Shown here: one piece after another, positions 23,315 to 30,353 of the stretch | How the letters are laid out: the number at the start of each line of letters is the position of its first letter | How positions within the stretch are numbered: position 1 is the stretch's first letter | NCBI GenBank assembly: GCA_036744005.1 | Contig: DAINOJ010000021.1 | Location: forward strand, 1-30,353 | Origin: CALCNS01 sp937897315 | GTDB lineage: Bacteria > Bacillota > JAAYKD01 | Direction: 5' to 3' | DNA: 30,353 nucleotides | Made by a program: the position numbers and the translations under genes | Notes under the pieces: generated by a model | Told to the model about the DNA's origin: nothing | Seen by the model: only the letters and a program-made list of their open reading frames with translations | The model's database searches: none

Positions 23315-25129
23315 ATGGGTATGAGAGGAATGATGGGAAGCGACGACGCTCAAAAACCGTTATCGGAGTTAGATCATCGATTGTTTATTCGCTTATGGGG
23401 TTACGTGAAGCATTATTTAGGTCAGACCATCATATCTATAATTTGCATGCTCTTGACTTCGACGACGAGTTTAATTGCCCCAACACTTCTGCGATATGCC
23501 ATTGATAACGGTATGGTGGCCAAAAACATGCAGGTCATCAACCAAATGGTCCTAATCTACATTGTGGCATATGCTGGCAACTGGTTCTTTACCTATTGGC
23601 AGACCTACCTGATGTCGAAAGTAGGTCAAGACATCATCTTTGACATACGCCAAGATTTATTTGTGAAGTTGCAAAATTTGGGATTGAAGTTTTACGATAA
23701 GTGGCAAGCGGGACGAATTATGTCGCGCTTGACCAACGATATCGATGCCTTACATCAGTTGGTGACCTCTGGTCTCACGAATATCATTAACGATATCTTC
23801 ACACTGATTACGATTATCGTCATTATGCTGACCATGAACTGGCGCTTGGCTCTGATTACTTTTTTAACTGTGCCGATTATCTTGGTTACCACCTTATATT
23901 TTACTCAAAAAATGCGAGCCGCGTATTTTGTGGTGCGCCGAACCATTGCAGATGTCAATGCCAATTTGCAAGAGAGCATTTCTGGTATCAAGGTCACTCA
24001 ATCGTTTACCCGTGAAGATCAGAATGCCGACCGATTTGATGCAGTCAATGAGAGTAATTTCCAAGCCACCATGAAGGCCGGAGTCTTGCATTCTGCTTTC
24101 TTCCCCATCGTGGAATTGATTGGTGCTCTTGGTACAGCTTTGGTATTGGGCTTTGGTGGGATTTTCATTGTTAGGAACATTGGTGGGATGACCGTTGGCA
24201 CAGTCAGTGCTTTCTTGGTATATGTGACGCGGTTCTTCCAACCCATTCGCGATTTGTCAAATGTTTTAACCACTATCCAGTCTGCCGGGGTCTCCTTAGA
24301 GCGAATTTTTGAGTACATGGATGAAGTCCCCGATGTGCAAAACGAAGATCACGCGACCGCATTGCAACCGATTGTTGGTGAAGTCGAGTACCGGCATGTA
24401 GATTTTTCCTACAATGTGGGTCAGCAGGTTTTGTTTGATATCAATTTTACGATTCCAAAAGGGGATACGGTGGCCTTTGTGGGTGCGACCGGTGCCGGAA
24501 AAAGCTCGATCATCAATCTACTCTGTCGCTTCTACGACCCCCAGGGGGGAGCGATCTATATTGATGGCCAAGATATCCGTCAGGTAACCTTGCAGTCGTT
24601 ACGGAGCCAATTGGGAATCGTTTTGCAAGATACGTTCATCTTCTCCGGGACCGTGCGCGATAACATTCGATATGGCAAACCGAAAGCGAGTGACCAAGAG
24701 GTCATCGACGCGGCCAAGGCGGTGAATGCTCATGATTTCATCATGCGTTTGCCAGACGGCTACGATACCCAAGTACAGGAACGTGGTTCAAGACTTTCGG
24801 TGGGGCAGCGTCAACTCATTTCTTTTGCCCGAACCCTACTGGCGGACCCAGCCATTTTGATTTTGGATGAAGCCACTTCTTCGGTAGATGCCTACACTGA
24901 ATTACTCATTCAGAAAGCACTGGATCGACTCTTAACCGGTCGAACTGCCTTGGTGATTGCCCACAGATTATCGACCATTCGCAATGCCGACCGCATTTAT
25001 GCCTTGGACCAGGGTCATATTGTGGAATCGGGAAGTCACTTGGACTTGTTGCAACAAGATGGAATTTACAGGAAGCTTTACGAAATGCAATTTAAGGACC
25101 AAGAGGCTTATGAAGCGGTGCATAAATAG
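23315..25129 (+). CDS. ABC exporter half-transporter B
   Basis: This 604-residue exporter half is a partner of the preceding gene. Six membrane helices occupy about 35-325. The nucleotide-binding domain has Walker A GATGAGKS (390-397), variant signature LSVGQ (494-498) in place of LSGGQ, Walker B ILILDE (514-519) and the H-loop H550 in VIAHRLSTI. Its Walker motifs face the canonical LSGGQ of the partner, forming the likely active ATPase site. LSVGQ is common in the YheH-like half of such pairs. GGAGGTG lies inside the end of the upstream gene, so translation is coupled. Loss of one half should abolish transport if the heterodimer model holds. Confidence 0.9.
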   Translation: MGMRGMMGSDDAQKPLSELDHRLFIRLWGYVKHYLGQTIISIICMLLTSTTSLIAPTLLRYAIDNGMVAKNMQVINQMVLIYIVAYAGNWFFTYWQTYLMSKVGQDIIFDIRQDLFVKLQNLGLKFYDKWQAGRIMSRLTNDIDALHQLVTSGLTNIINDIFTLITIIVIMLTMNWRLALITFLTVPIILVTTLYFTQKMRAAYFVVRRTIADVNANLQESISGIKVTQSFTREDQNADRFDAVNESNFQATMKAGVLHSAFFPIVELIGALGTALVLGFGGIFIVRNIGGMTVGTVSAFLVYVTRFFQPIRDLSNVLTTIQSAGVSLERIFEYMDEVPDVQNEDHATALQPIVGEVEYRHVDFSYNVGQQVLFDINFTIPKGDTVAFVGATGAGKSSIINLLCRFYDPQGGAIYIDGQDIRQVTLQSLRSQLGIVLQDTFIFSGTVRDNIRYGKPKASDQEVIDAAKAVNAHDFIMRLPDGYDTQVQERGSRLSVGQRQLISFARTLLADPAILILDEATSSVDAYTELLIQKALDRLLTGRTALVIAHRLSTIRNADRIYALDQGHIVESGSHLDLLQQDGIYRKLYEMQFKDQEAYEAVHK

Positions 25130-25143
25130 AAACAGAGAATAAT

Positions 25144-25181
25144 AAAAGATCGGCGATGGAGGTTTCCATCGCCGATCTTTT
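25144..25181. terminator. Bidirectional terminator between ABC pair and Cys-rich gene
   Basis: A perfect 17-bp stem (25144-25160 with 25165-25181) closes loop GGTT. The A/T flanks give T-runs in both directions, so it can end the + strand ABC operon and the - strand Cys-rich gene. Confidence 0.85.
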
Positions 25182-25191
25182 CGTTGAATGT

Positions 25192-25581
25192 TTACACAGG
25201 CTTCTTTTCTTCCTCTGCACAAGGATCTTCACAAGTGCAGCCTTCGCCTTCTTTGCAGGTGCAGCTGGGAGTGGTTTCGCAAGGAGCTTCTTCTTCCTCT
25301 TCTTCATCCTCGCAGCAGTAACCGTCGCAACCGTCGTCTTCTTCCACGTGCTCCTCATCATGCTTGTCGCAACAGCATTCTTCGTCCTCTTCATCGTGGC
25401 AGTCGCAGTCACATTTTTCTTTGTCTTCTTTTTTTGCAGCGTGTTTGGCTTTTTTGCTTAGCTTCATCGCCTTTTGAATTCCTTTTCCGATCATAAAACC
25501 GACCAGATTTAAGAACGCCAGAAAGGCGATAATTTTAGCAACGGTAATCATTACTTTTTTCCAATCGCATTGGTCTTTCAT
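25192..25581 (-). CDS. Small membrane-anchored protein with acidic Cys-rich tail
   Basis: I do not recognise a family for this 129-residue protein. Residues 10-32 form one membrane helix, followed by a Lys-rich stretch (33-56). By the positive-inside rule this puts the C-terminus in the cytosol. Residues 57-121 contain 15 cysteines in CxC, CC and CCC groups (57, 59, 61, 69-71, 85, 89, 90, 101, 107, 109, 115, 117, 121) among runs of Asp/Glu, with His at 62, 74 and 78. The CTC-x5-CTC pattern recalls metallothioneins. Metal binding or buffering is inferred. AAGGAGGG precedes the ATG and a plausible promoter lies just upstream. The gene is monocistronic between two terminator/promoter boundaries. 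The opposite strand also has a long open frame, but it is hydrophobic low-complexity and lacks a ribosome binding site. Confidence 0.75.
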   Translation of the reverse strand: MKDQCDWKKVMITVAKIIAFLAFLNLVGFMIGKGIQKAMKLSKKAKHAAKKEDKEKCDCDCHDEEDEECCCDKHDEEHVEEDDGCDGYCCEDEEEEEEAPCETTPSCTCKEGEGCTCEDPCAEEEKKPV

Positions 25582-25610
25582 GAAAATCCCTCCTTATATG
25601 TAGTAACTCT

Positions 25611-25641
25611 ATTATACCATACTTCTACTATATTTTGTCAA
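25611..25641 (-). promoter_or_regulatory. Promoter of the Cys-rich gene
   Basis: On the minus strand TTGACA (25641-25636) and TATAAT (25616-25611) are separated by 19 nt, longer than ideal. The -35 lies just beyond or over the 3' end of the racemase gene. It gives the Cys-rich gene its own transcript separate from the operon upstream. Confidence 0.6.
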
Positions 25642-26788
25642 ATTCTTTATAAACGCGGAGCGGTCTTTGTGAAATAGCTGCTAGCACATAGCCAATGGTG
25701 GTCTTACTGCGAGCTTTTAACTCATAGACATCGATGCTCTCTTCGCCGTCTTGTCCGATGAGGGTCACTGTATCACCTATGCCGACATTTGGAATATCGG
25801 TCACATCAATCATGGTCTGGTCCATGCAAATCGCTACAACAGGTGCACGTTTACCACGAATTAGCACAAAGCCGTTTTCTTGGGGGTCTTTGCCAACTAA
25901 ATTGCGTAAGTAGCCATCGCTGGCGCCGAAAGCTGCAACTGCAATGAGACTATCTCGTTTTGCTTGAAAAAAAGCGCTATAACCCACGCCTTCTCCTTCC
26001 GCTACACAGCGAACATTGGTGACGATGGAAGTCCAGCTTAGCACGGGTTCTACACTGAGTCGGTTAAATTCCCCTTCGGCTGTATCGTAGCCATAAAGAA
26101 TGGCAGCCGGTCGCACCAGATTATAGTGACAGCGTGTACCGGTGATAATGGCATCGCTACCGGCTGTATGCAACCAAAGCGGATGAAACCCGTTTTCTCG
26201 AACCTGTACGACACCCTGGTCAAACAAGTCGAGCTGCTGATTGGTGACAACACAATCGGCTTCATCGGCATTGGCCAAGTGAGAATAGACACCATTGACG
26301 TGTAAAAACGGAAGAGTCTTGAGAACATCTAAGAGCTGTTGCAATTCCTCGCCCGGAGCTACTCCCAAGCGATGCATGCCGGTATCGAGTTTGATATGAA
26401 TTTCCACTTTCTTTCCGGCTTGCTCGGCTACTCGGTTCAGCTCGCGAGCCAAGGACGCGTTGTAACATCCGGTGACCAAGTCCATTTCCGGAATGGCTGC
26501 AAAGGCCGATTTGGGGATGCCTCCTAAGACCATGAGATACCCACGGTAGCCATTTTGTCGTAGCTCAACCGCTTCCGATATGGTGGCAGTTGCTAGCTTG
26601 CGGATACCGCAATGTTGAACCGCATAAGCGGCCATCTCTTTTAATCCGTGTCCATAACCTCCGGACTTGACGGTGTACATGAGTTCCACATCAGGACCCA
26701 GATGGTTTTGAACCCTTTGAACGTTACGGCGAAATCGGTCGAGGTGAATGGTAACCAAGGAGTTTGCTAAGGTTTCTTTGGAAAGCAT
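25628..26788 (-). CDS. Alanine-racemase-family PLP enzyme, divergent
   Basis: This 386-residue fold-type III PLP racemase is of the size expected for Alr. The PLP lysine is K41, but the usual KAxAYGHG reads KSGGYGHG. R140 in HRLGV, the catalytic tyrosine Y270 in GVGYSAFF and the CMDQTMIDVTD block (321-331) are present. The usual GYADGYPR block reads GASDGYLR. These changes around the cofactor and substrate pocket suggest a racemase for another amino acid, or a relaxed one, rather than the housekeeping alanine racemase. I chose ATG 26788 (GAGGTG 5-6 nt upstream) over an in-frame extension to 26863 that would overlap the M20 gene. It is the last gene of the operon, 13 nt after the M20 stop. Confidence 0.8.
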   Translation of the reverse strand: MLSKETLANSLVTIHLDRFRRNVQRVQNHLGPDVELMYTVKSGGYGHGLKEMAAYAVQHCGIRKLATATISEAVELRQNGYRGYLMVLGGIPKSAFAAIPEMDLVTGCYNASLARELNRVAEQAGKKVEIHIKLDTGMHRLGVAPGEELQQLLDVLKTLPFLHVNGVYSHLANADEADCVVTNQQLDLFDQGVVQVRENGFHPLWLHTAGSDAIITGTRCHYNLVRPAAILYGYDTAEGEFNRLSVEPVLSWTSIVTNVRCVAEGEGVGYSAFFQAKRDSLIAVAAFGASDGYLRNLVGKDPQENGFVLIRGKRAPVVAICMDQTMIDVTDIPNVGIGDTVTLIGQDGEESIDVYELKARSKTTIGYVLAAISQRPLRVYKEFDKI

Positions 26789-26801
26789 GCTACACCTCAC
26801 T

Positions 26802-28193
26802 TTATTTGGTGGTTCCCGGCACAGGCAAATCGTCGGGGATGGGGCATTTATAGGTTTTGCCATTCATAGCTTGTTTGAATTCGGCTTGGGCTTGGGCGAC
26901 CAGCTCTGGGTTATGCAGGAGTTTGCTTCCAAACAAGGCCATGGCTCGTGCACCGAACAGCATGCCTTTCTCGCCAATCGTGGATCCGGAACAGGCAGTG
27001 ATTTGCCAGCTATGTCCCGGAGCGGCGAAATTGTATGAAGCCCCATAGAAATAAACGGTAGGTACGATATGCCCCACGTCGCCGACGTCGGTAGAGCCGA
27101 ATTCGTTGCTGGTATCGATGGGTAGAACCTCATTAAAAATCTCAACTCCGTCCGGAATGTGGAGTTGTTTACGCATGGCGGCGGCTTCTTTGGGTGTGAC
27201 TTCGTTTAGTGCACGGGCGAAAGCAACCTCTTCTTCGGTATATTCCTCTTTGGGAGCTTCTTTCATGGCTTCGTGGATGACATTGGCTAACACTTTGTTG
27301 GTCAGAGTCGGGTAACATCCACCTAAAAAGTCAATTTCCAGAGACGTTTCGGTCATCATGGCGGCACCTTGGGCGACTTTGATCAAGCGCTGATAGACTT
27401 CTTCGACCATTTCGCGTTTCGGTGCGCGAACATAATACCAAACTTGGGCATAGTCCGGGACAATGTTCGGTGCCATGCCCCCGTTGGTAATCATATAATG
27501 GATGCGTACGTCGGTTGGCACGTGTTCTCGTAAGTAGTTTGCCCCTACATTGGTGAGTTCCACGGCATCTAGTGCACTACGACCGTTATGTGGATCTCCG
27601 CCTGCATGAGCGGTACGGCCACGGAAATTGAATTTGAAGGAGTTCAACCCCAGACTATGGCCAAGGGTCAAGCCGTTGACATTGGCAGGATGAAAGGCAA
27701 TCGCGACGTCGAGTTCTTTGAATGCACCCCCGCGAGCCATGTATCCTTTTCCGGTGAGGACTTCTTCCGCAGGACAACCATAGAAAACGACGGTACCCTG
27801 ATGATGCCCCGCTTCCATTTCGGCTTTTAAACCAATCGCTGCTCCCACATGAGCGACCCCAAGTAAGTTATGCCCACATCCTTGGCCAAAGCCACCGGGC
27901 ACAGCAGGTTCTTGAGTGATTTGAATTTTTTGACTTAATCCGGGTAATGCATCGTATTCACCTAAAAAGCCAATGACGGGATGCCCTTGACCCCAAGTAG
28001 CTCGTATGGCGGTCGGTAAACCGGCATATCCTAACTCGACTTGGAATCCAGCTTCTTGGAGCAGTGCAGCAGTGGCTTTGGAGGCCTCGTATTCACGGAA
28101 AGGACCTTCTGGGTTCTGCCAAATAAAACGGCTTAGGTTTTCTAATTGTGGACGGTATTTCTCTATGGCCGTCACAGAAACGGAATGATTCAT
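26802..28193 (-). CDS. M20 amidohydrolase, AbgB-like
   Basis: This 463-residue M20D metallohydrolase is most like the AbgB subunit of p-aminobenzoyl-glutamate hydrolase. The N-terminal catalytic part carries FLGEYDALPG (76-85), GCGHNLLG with C106 and H108, PAEE (141-144) and H168. The dimerisation domain holds the FRGRTAHAGGDP segment with H196. The C-terminal APGHSWQITA completes the metal site. Family members cut amide bonds of N-acyl or aminobenzoyl amino acids and some dipeptides. No AbgA partner gene is seen nearby. In this operon it may release an amino acid from a conjugated or peptide-linked substrate before or after deglycation. AGGAGG lies 8 nt upstream of the ATG. Confidence 0.85.
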   Translation of the reverse strand: MNHSVSVTAIEKYRPQLENLSRFIWQNPEGPFREYEASKATAALLQEAGFQVELGYAGLPTAIRATWGQGHPVIGFLGEYDALPGLSQKIQITQEPAVPGGFGQGCGHNLLGVAHVGAAIGLKAEMEAGHHQGTVVFYGCPAEEVLTGKGYMARGGAFKELDVAIAFHPANVNGLTLGHSLGLNSFKFNFRGRTAHAGGDPHNGRSALDAVELTNVGANYLREHVPTDVRIHYMITNGGMAPNIVPDYAQVWYYVRAPKREMVEEVYQRLIKVAQGAAMMTETSLEIDFLGGCYPTLTNKVLANVIHEAMKEAPKEEYTEEEVAFARALNEVTPKEAAAMRKQLHIPDGVEIFNEVLPIDTSNEFGSTDVGDVGHIVPTVYFYGASYNFAAPGHSWQITACSGSTIGEKGMLFGARAMALFGSKLLHNPELVAQAQAEFKQAMNGKTYKCPIPDDLPVPGTTK

Positions 28194-28217
28194 TGTACTC
28201 TTCCTCCTTATTATCGT

Positions 28218-29060
28218 TTATTCTGGGTCTTCTTCATCTCCATCAAAATCATGCGCATAACCCCAACCACCGGCAATGGTGCAGGCTTCTGCTCCTTTAT
28301 GAGCAGCATAAGCGGCCGATTCCTGCAAACCGTGTCCACGTGCGACGAAATGTGTGAGAAAGCCGGCGATGAAGGCGTCTCCTGCACCTAATGTGTCTAT
28401 GGCATCCGTGGCGACAATGCCTTGGCGATGTCGCTCGCCATGATGCGAGAAATAGGACCCTTTCATACCCATAGTAATGCATACGAGCTCGGTGCCTAAA
28501 GCATGACAGCGATCCATGAGTTGATCTTGCTCTTCGGTTGTCATATCGGCTCCCGAAAAGAAGGCAAAGTTGAGAGAGGGGCAGACGGTTTGCAAGTAGG
28601 CATCATCGCGGCGTTTGTTGGAAAAATCAAAGGATACTAGGGTACGCTGACGGATTTCCAGCAGAAGCGGTTCTATGTAAGAAAAACAACTCGAATGCAC
28701 CAAATCGAACGTGGAGATGTAATCCAAATCGGCTTTGATTAGGTTCAAGCGAACTAAGTGTTGTGCGGTGTCCTTCCGGGAGCGAACAAAAACTCGGTCT
28801 CCTTCCACCAATGTGACCAAAGGAGAGCCACTGCGCCCTAGGAAGTGTCGGCTTCGGCGGTAGTCCACCCCTTCGGCGGTTAGGCAATGTTTTATATGTT
28901 CTGCTTTCCGGTCGGTACCAAAAACGCCTAAATAAGAGACCTCACCAAAACCGAGTCGCCGACTATGGACGGCCACATTGACCGCATTCCCGCCGGGGTA
29001 ATACTTTTTTTGGTGTAAATAACAATCGACAACATTGTCACCAATCGCCAATAATTTCAT
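28218..29060 (-). CDS. frlD: PfkB-family sugar-amine kinase, FrlD-like
   Basis: This 280-residue kinase resembles fructoselysine 6-kinase, which phosphorylates Amadori products at the sugar 6-position. The N-terminal substrate motif is AIGDNVVDCY, then GGNAVNVAVHSRRLG; the PfkB signature near the C-terminus is DTLGAGDAFIAGF with catalytic base D228. The FDFSNKR segment and general spacing match E. coli FrlD. An acidic C-terminal tail (DFDGDEEDPE) extends beyond that enzyme. I chose ATG 29060, with AGAGGA 8 nt upstream, over an in-frame extension to 29183 that would overlap the deglycase gene. The partner deglycase lies 25 nt upstream. The exact amine (lysine, alpha-amino acid or peptide) is not visible. 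Confidence 0.82.
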   Translation of the reverse strand: MKLLAIGDNVVDCYLHQKKYYPGGNAVNVAVHSRRLGFGEVSYLGVFGTDRKAEHIKHCLTAEGVDYRRSRHFLGRSGSPLVTLVEGDRVFVRSRKDTAQHLVRLNLIKADLDYISTFDLVHSSCFSYIEPLLLEIRQRTLVSFDFSNKRRDDAYLQTVCPSLNFAFFSGADMTTEEQDQLMDRCHALGTELVCITMGMKGSYFSHHGERHRQGIVATDAIDTLGAGDAFIAGFLTHFVARGHGLQESAAYAAHKGAEACTIAGGWGYAHDFDGDEEDPE

Positions 29061-29085
29061 TTTCGTATCCTCTGTATCCCTTGCA

Positions 29086-30060
29086 TTAGTAATCCATTTT
29101 CCACATATAGCGTCGAACCGAAAGAGGATGGCCTCGTTGTGCACCCAATTCGTTGGCAAAGCTGCGTAAGACCGGAGCAACAAAGAGGGGAGCGAAATAT
29201 TTGCGAGATTCCTCGGGGATGCCGGTCATATGGAAGGTTTCGGCATCGACGACGATGAGTTTGTCGGTGAATTTTTTGGCAAAGGCTTCCGCTCTTTCGT
29301 CTAGCGGACGGGTGTCACCAATGCTCTTGATTAAAATCATGGGTACGTTATCATCGGTGATTTCAAAGGGACCATGGAAGAACTCACCGGTATGTAAGGC
29401 ATGACTATGAATCCATTGCATTTCCATGAGGATGCAAATGGCAAAAGAATAAGCAACAGCATGGCAAATACCACTGCCCATGGTATAAATAATGTTCTCA
29501 CGTTTATATTTTTTACCCAGTTCCTTCGCCCAAACAGCTCGTTCCACCAAGGTTTGGCGAAGTTGTTCCGGATAAACCGTCATAATGGCTTCCAATAATG
29601 CCGTATATCGGGGTTGTGGATTCCAAACGTTGAGAACCCCAAACAGCAGGCGATAGAGCATGGCATTGCTGTACTCGTTGCAGAGTGCTTCGTCGCCGGT
29701 GGAGTAATGAACACGATATTCGGCGGCTAACCACAAAGGAGAATCAACCAAATGCGAGAAAGCTATGGTGAGTGCACCTTTTTCACGAGCAAATGAGGCC
29801 GCTCGCACGGTTTCGGGAGTATTTCCCGAGGTGGAACAAAGTATAACAACAGAACCCTTGCCTAAGCTATGGGGATTGCGATGTATAAACTCATTGGATG
29901 AGTACACAAAAGCGGGGACATCGGATTCTTGCTCCATGACGTACTGCCCGGGGGTTAGAGTCGCCATGGAACCACCACATGCCACAAAGAAGAAATTTTT
30001 AACCGGATAAGATGTTATGGCCTGTATTGCCAATTGTAATTGCTGAACGTGTTCTTGCAT
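29086..30060 (-). CDS. frlB: SIS-domain sugar-amine 6-phosphate deglycase, FrlB-like
   Basis: This 324-residue protein has two SIS domains. It resembles FrlB/GfrF deglycases, which split 6-phosphofructose-amines into glucose 6-phosphate and the free amine. The first SIS domain shows FVACGGSM (25-32) and the phosphate-binding STSGNTPET (76-84). The catalytic region is GEFFHGPFEI with E226 and H229. The C-terminus RRYMWKMDY parallels the RRYYGG...EY end of E. coli FrlB. AGGAGG precedes the ATG at 7 nt. It is the first gene of the - strand operon frlB-frlD-M20-racemase. No transporter gene for the substrate lies in the window; it could lie beyond. Confidence 0.82.
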   Translation of the reverse strand: MQEHVQQLQLAIQAITSYPVKNFFFVACGGSMATLTPGQYVMEQESDVPAFVYSSNEFIHRNPHSLGKGSVVILCSTSGNTPETVRAASFAREKGALTIAFSHLVDSPLWLAAEYRVHYSTGDEALCNEYSNAMLYRLLFGVLNVWNPQPRYTALLEAIMTVYPEQLRQTLVERAVWAKELGKKYKRENIIYTMGSGICHAVAYSFAICILMEMQWIHSHALHTGEFFHGPFEITDDNVPMILIKSIGDTRPLDERAEAFAKKFTDKLIVVDAETFHMTGIPEESRKYFAPLFVAPVLRSFANELGAQRGHPLSVRRYMWKMDY

Positions 30061-30284
30061 AAAAGAGTCCTCCTTTGAATCATTTCACTTACTCTTCCCC
30101 ATTTCATGCCTGTTTTCCTGTATATCGACGGATATTTTCTTGAATGCAAAGAATATTTCGCCAAAGAATGGCAATTTTTAGTAAAAAGCAGCATATTCAT
30201 CCTGAAAATGAGATGGATGCAAACAAAATTTCGGATTTTTCATGCAGAACCTTTAAATCCCACAGAAAAGATGAAGAAACCTGC
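30061..30284 (-). promoter_or_regulatory. Upstream region of the frlB-like operon
   Basis: This A/T-rich gap carries no convincing gene. Two small inverted repeats are candidates for regulator sites: TGAATCATTTCA (30076-30087), just upstream of the ribosome binding site, and GCCA-N5-TGGC (30160-30172). I could not identify a clear -35/-10 pair on the minus strand. Confidence 0.3.
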
Positions 30285-30313
30285 TTGACAAAGGGCAGCA
30301 AAACGGGTATTAT
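30285..30313 (+). promoter_or_regulatory. Sigma-A promoter reading out of the window
   Basis: TTGACA (30285-30290) and TATTAT (30308-30313) are 17 nt apart, with predicted start near 30320. The product lies beyond the window edge. It is divergent from the frlB-like operon, so it may drive its regulator or an unrelated gene. Confidence 0.6.
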
Positions 30314-30353
30314 AACAAAGCGCTCGTGAGCAACTGTTTGCGACGTGCATACA

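Noticed and set aside
25156..25461. Long open frame on the plus strand opposite the Cys-rich gene
   Set aside because: It is low-complexity Phe/Val/Ala-rich, the mirror of Asp/Glu and Cys codons, has no ribosome binding site and overlaps the terminator. The minus-strand frame has good signals.
28218..29183. Longer N-terminal reading of the kinase gene, and similar extensions of the racemase, dnaI and nspC genes
   Set aside because: The extra residues overlap the neighbouring gene, do not resemble the families, and better ribosome binding sites precede the internal ATGs.
30145..30169. Possible sigma-54 -24/-12 site upstream of the frlB-like gene on the minus strand (TTGG...TTTGC)
   Set aside because: The GG-to-GC spacing is 13 nt, not the required 10, and no enhancer-binding regulator gene is visible.

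Overview
The window reads as chromosomal DNA from a low-to-moderate GC member of the Bacillota. The evidence is the Firmicute-type paired M16 proteins (YmfF/YmfH), a DnaD plus DnaI-like primosome pair, a yvlB/yvlD-type envelope operon, strong AGGAGG ribosome binding sites and consensus sigma-A promoters. A clostridial or Negativicutes lineage is my best guess, but nothing here fixes the genus. No phage, insertion sequence, CRISPR array, tRNA or rRNA was seen.

Layout. (1) About 75-2743, + strand: a promoter, then two M16 peptidase-family genes, one lacking and one keeping the HxxEH zinc motif. (2) 2766-3227: a promoter and a roughly 410-nt non-coding transcript ending in a strong intrinsic terminator just before speD. 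It contains mutually exclusive pairings typical of an attenuator or riboswitch, and I cannot assign it to a known class. (3) 3252-9553, + strand: a six-gene polyamine operon: SAM decarboxylase, arginine-type decarboxylase, aminopropyltransferase, agmatinase-family ureohydrolase, carboxy(nor)spermidine dehydrogenase and carboxy(nor)spermidine decarboxylase. It encodes both the SAM-dependent and the aspartate-semialdehyde-dependent route to spermidine. (4) 9603-10610, - strand: a PLP enzyme of the D-cysteine desulfhydrase/ACC deaminase family. (5) 10717-18533, - strand: uvrA, a membrane M28-like protein, uvrC, dnaD and a dnaI-like ATPase, tightly packed and partly overlapping, linking nucleotide excision repair with replicative helicase loading. 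(6) 18677-21401, + strand: a fully consensus promoter, two proteins sharing the same short N-terminal domain (one coiled coil, one DUF4097 beta-solenoid), and a YvlD-like membrane protein. (7) 21444-25181, + strand: a second consensus promoter and a heterodimeric ABC exporter pair. (8) 25192-25581, - strand: a small membrane-anchored protein with an acidic tail carrying 15 cysteines. (9) 25628-30060, - strand: a frlB-like deglycase, a frlD-like kinase, an AbgB-like M20 amidohydrolase and a divergent alanine-racemase-family enzyme, forming an apparent catabolic operon for glycated (Amadori) amino acids or peptides. (10) The window ends with a promoter reading out on the + strand.

The most promising undescribed elements are the leader RNA before speD, the unusual double-route polyamine operon, the Amadori-deglycase/amidohydrolase/racemase operon, and the Cys-rich membrane protein. 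All functional statements rest on reading motifs by eye; no searches were run.
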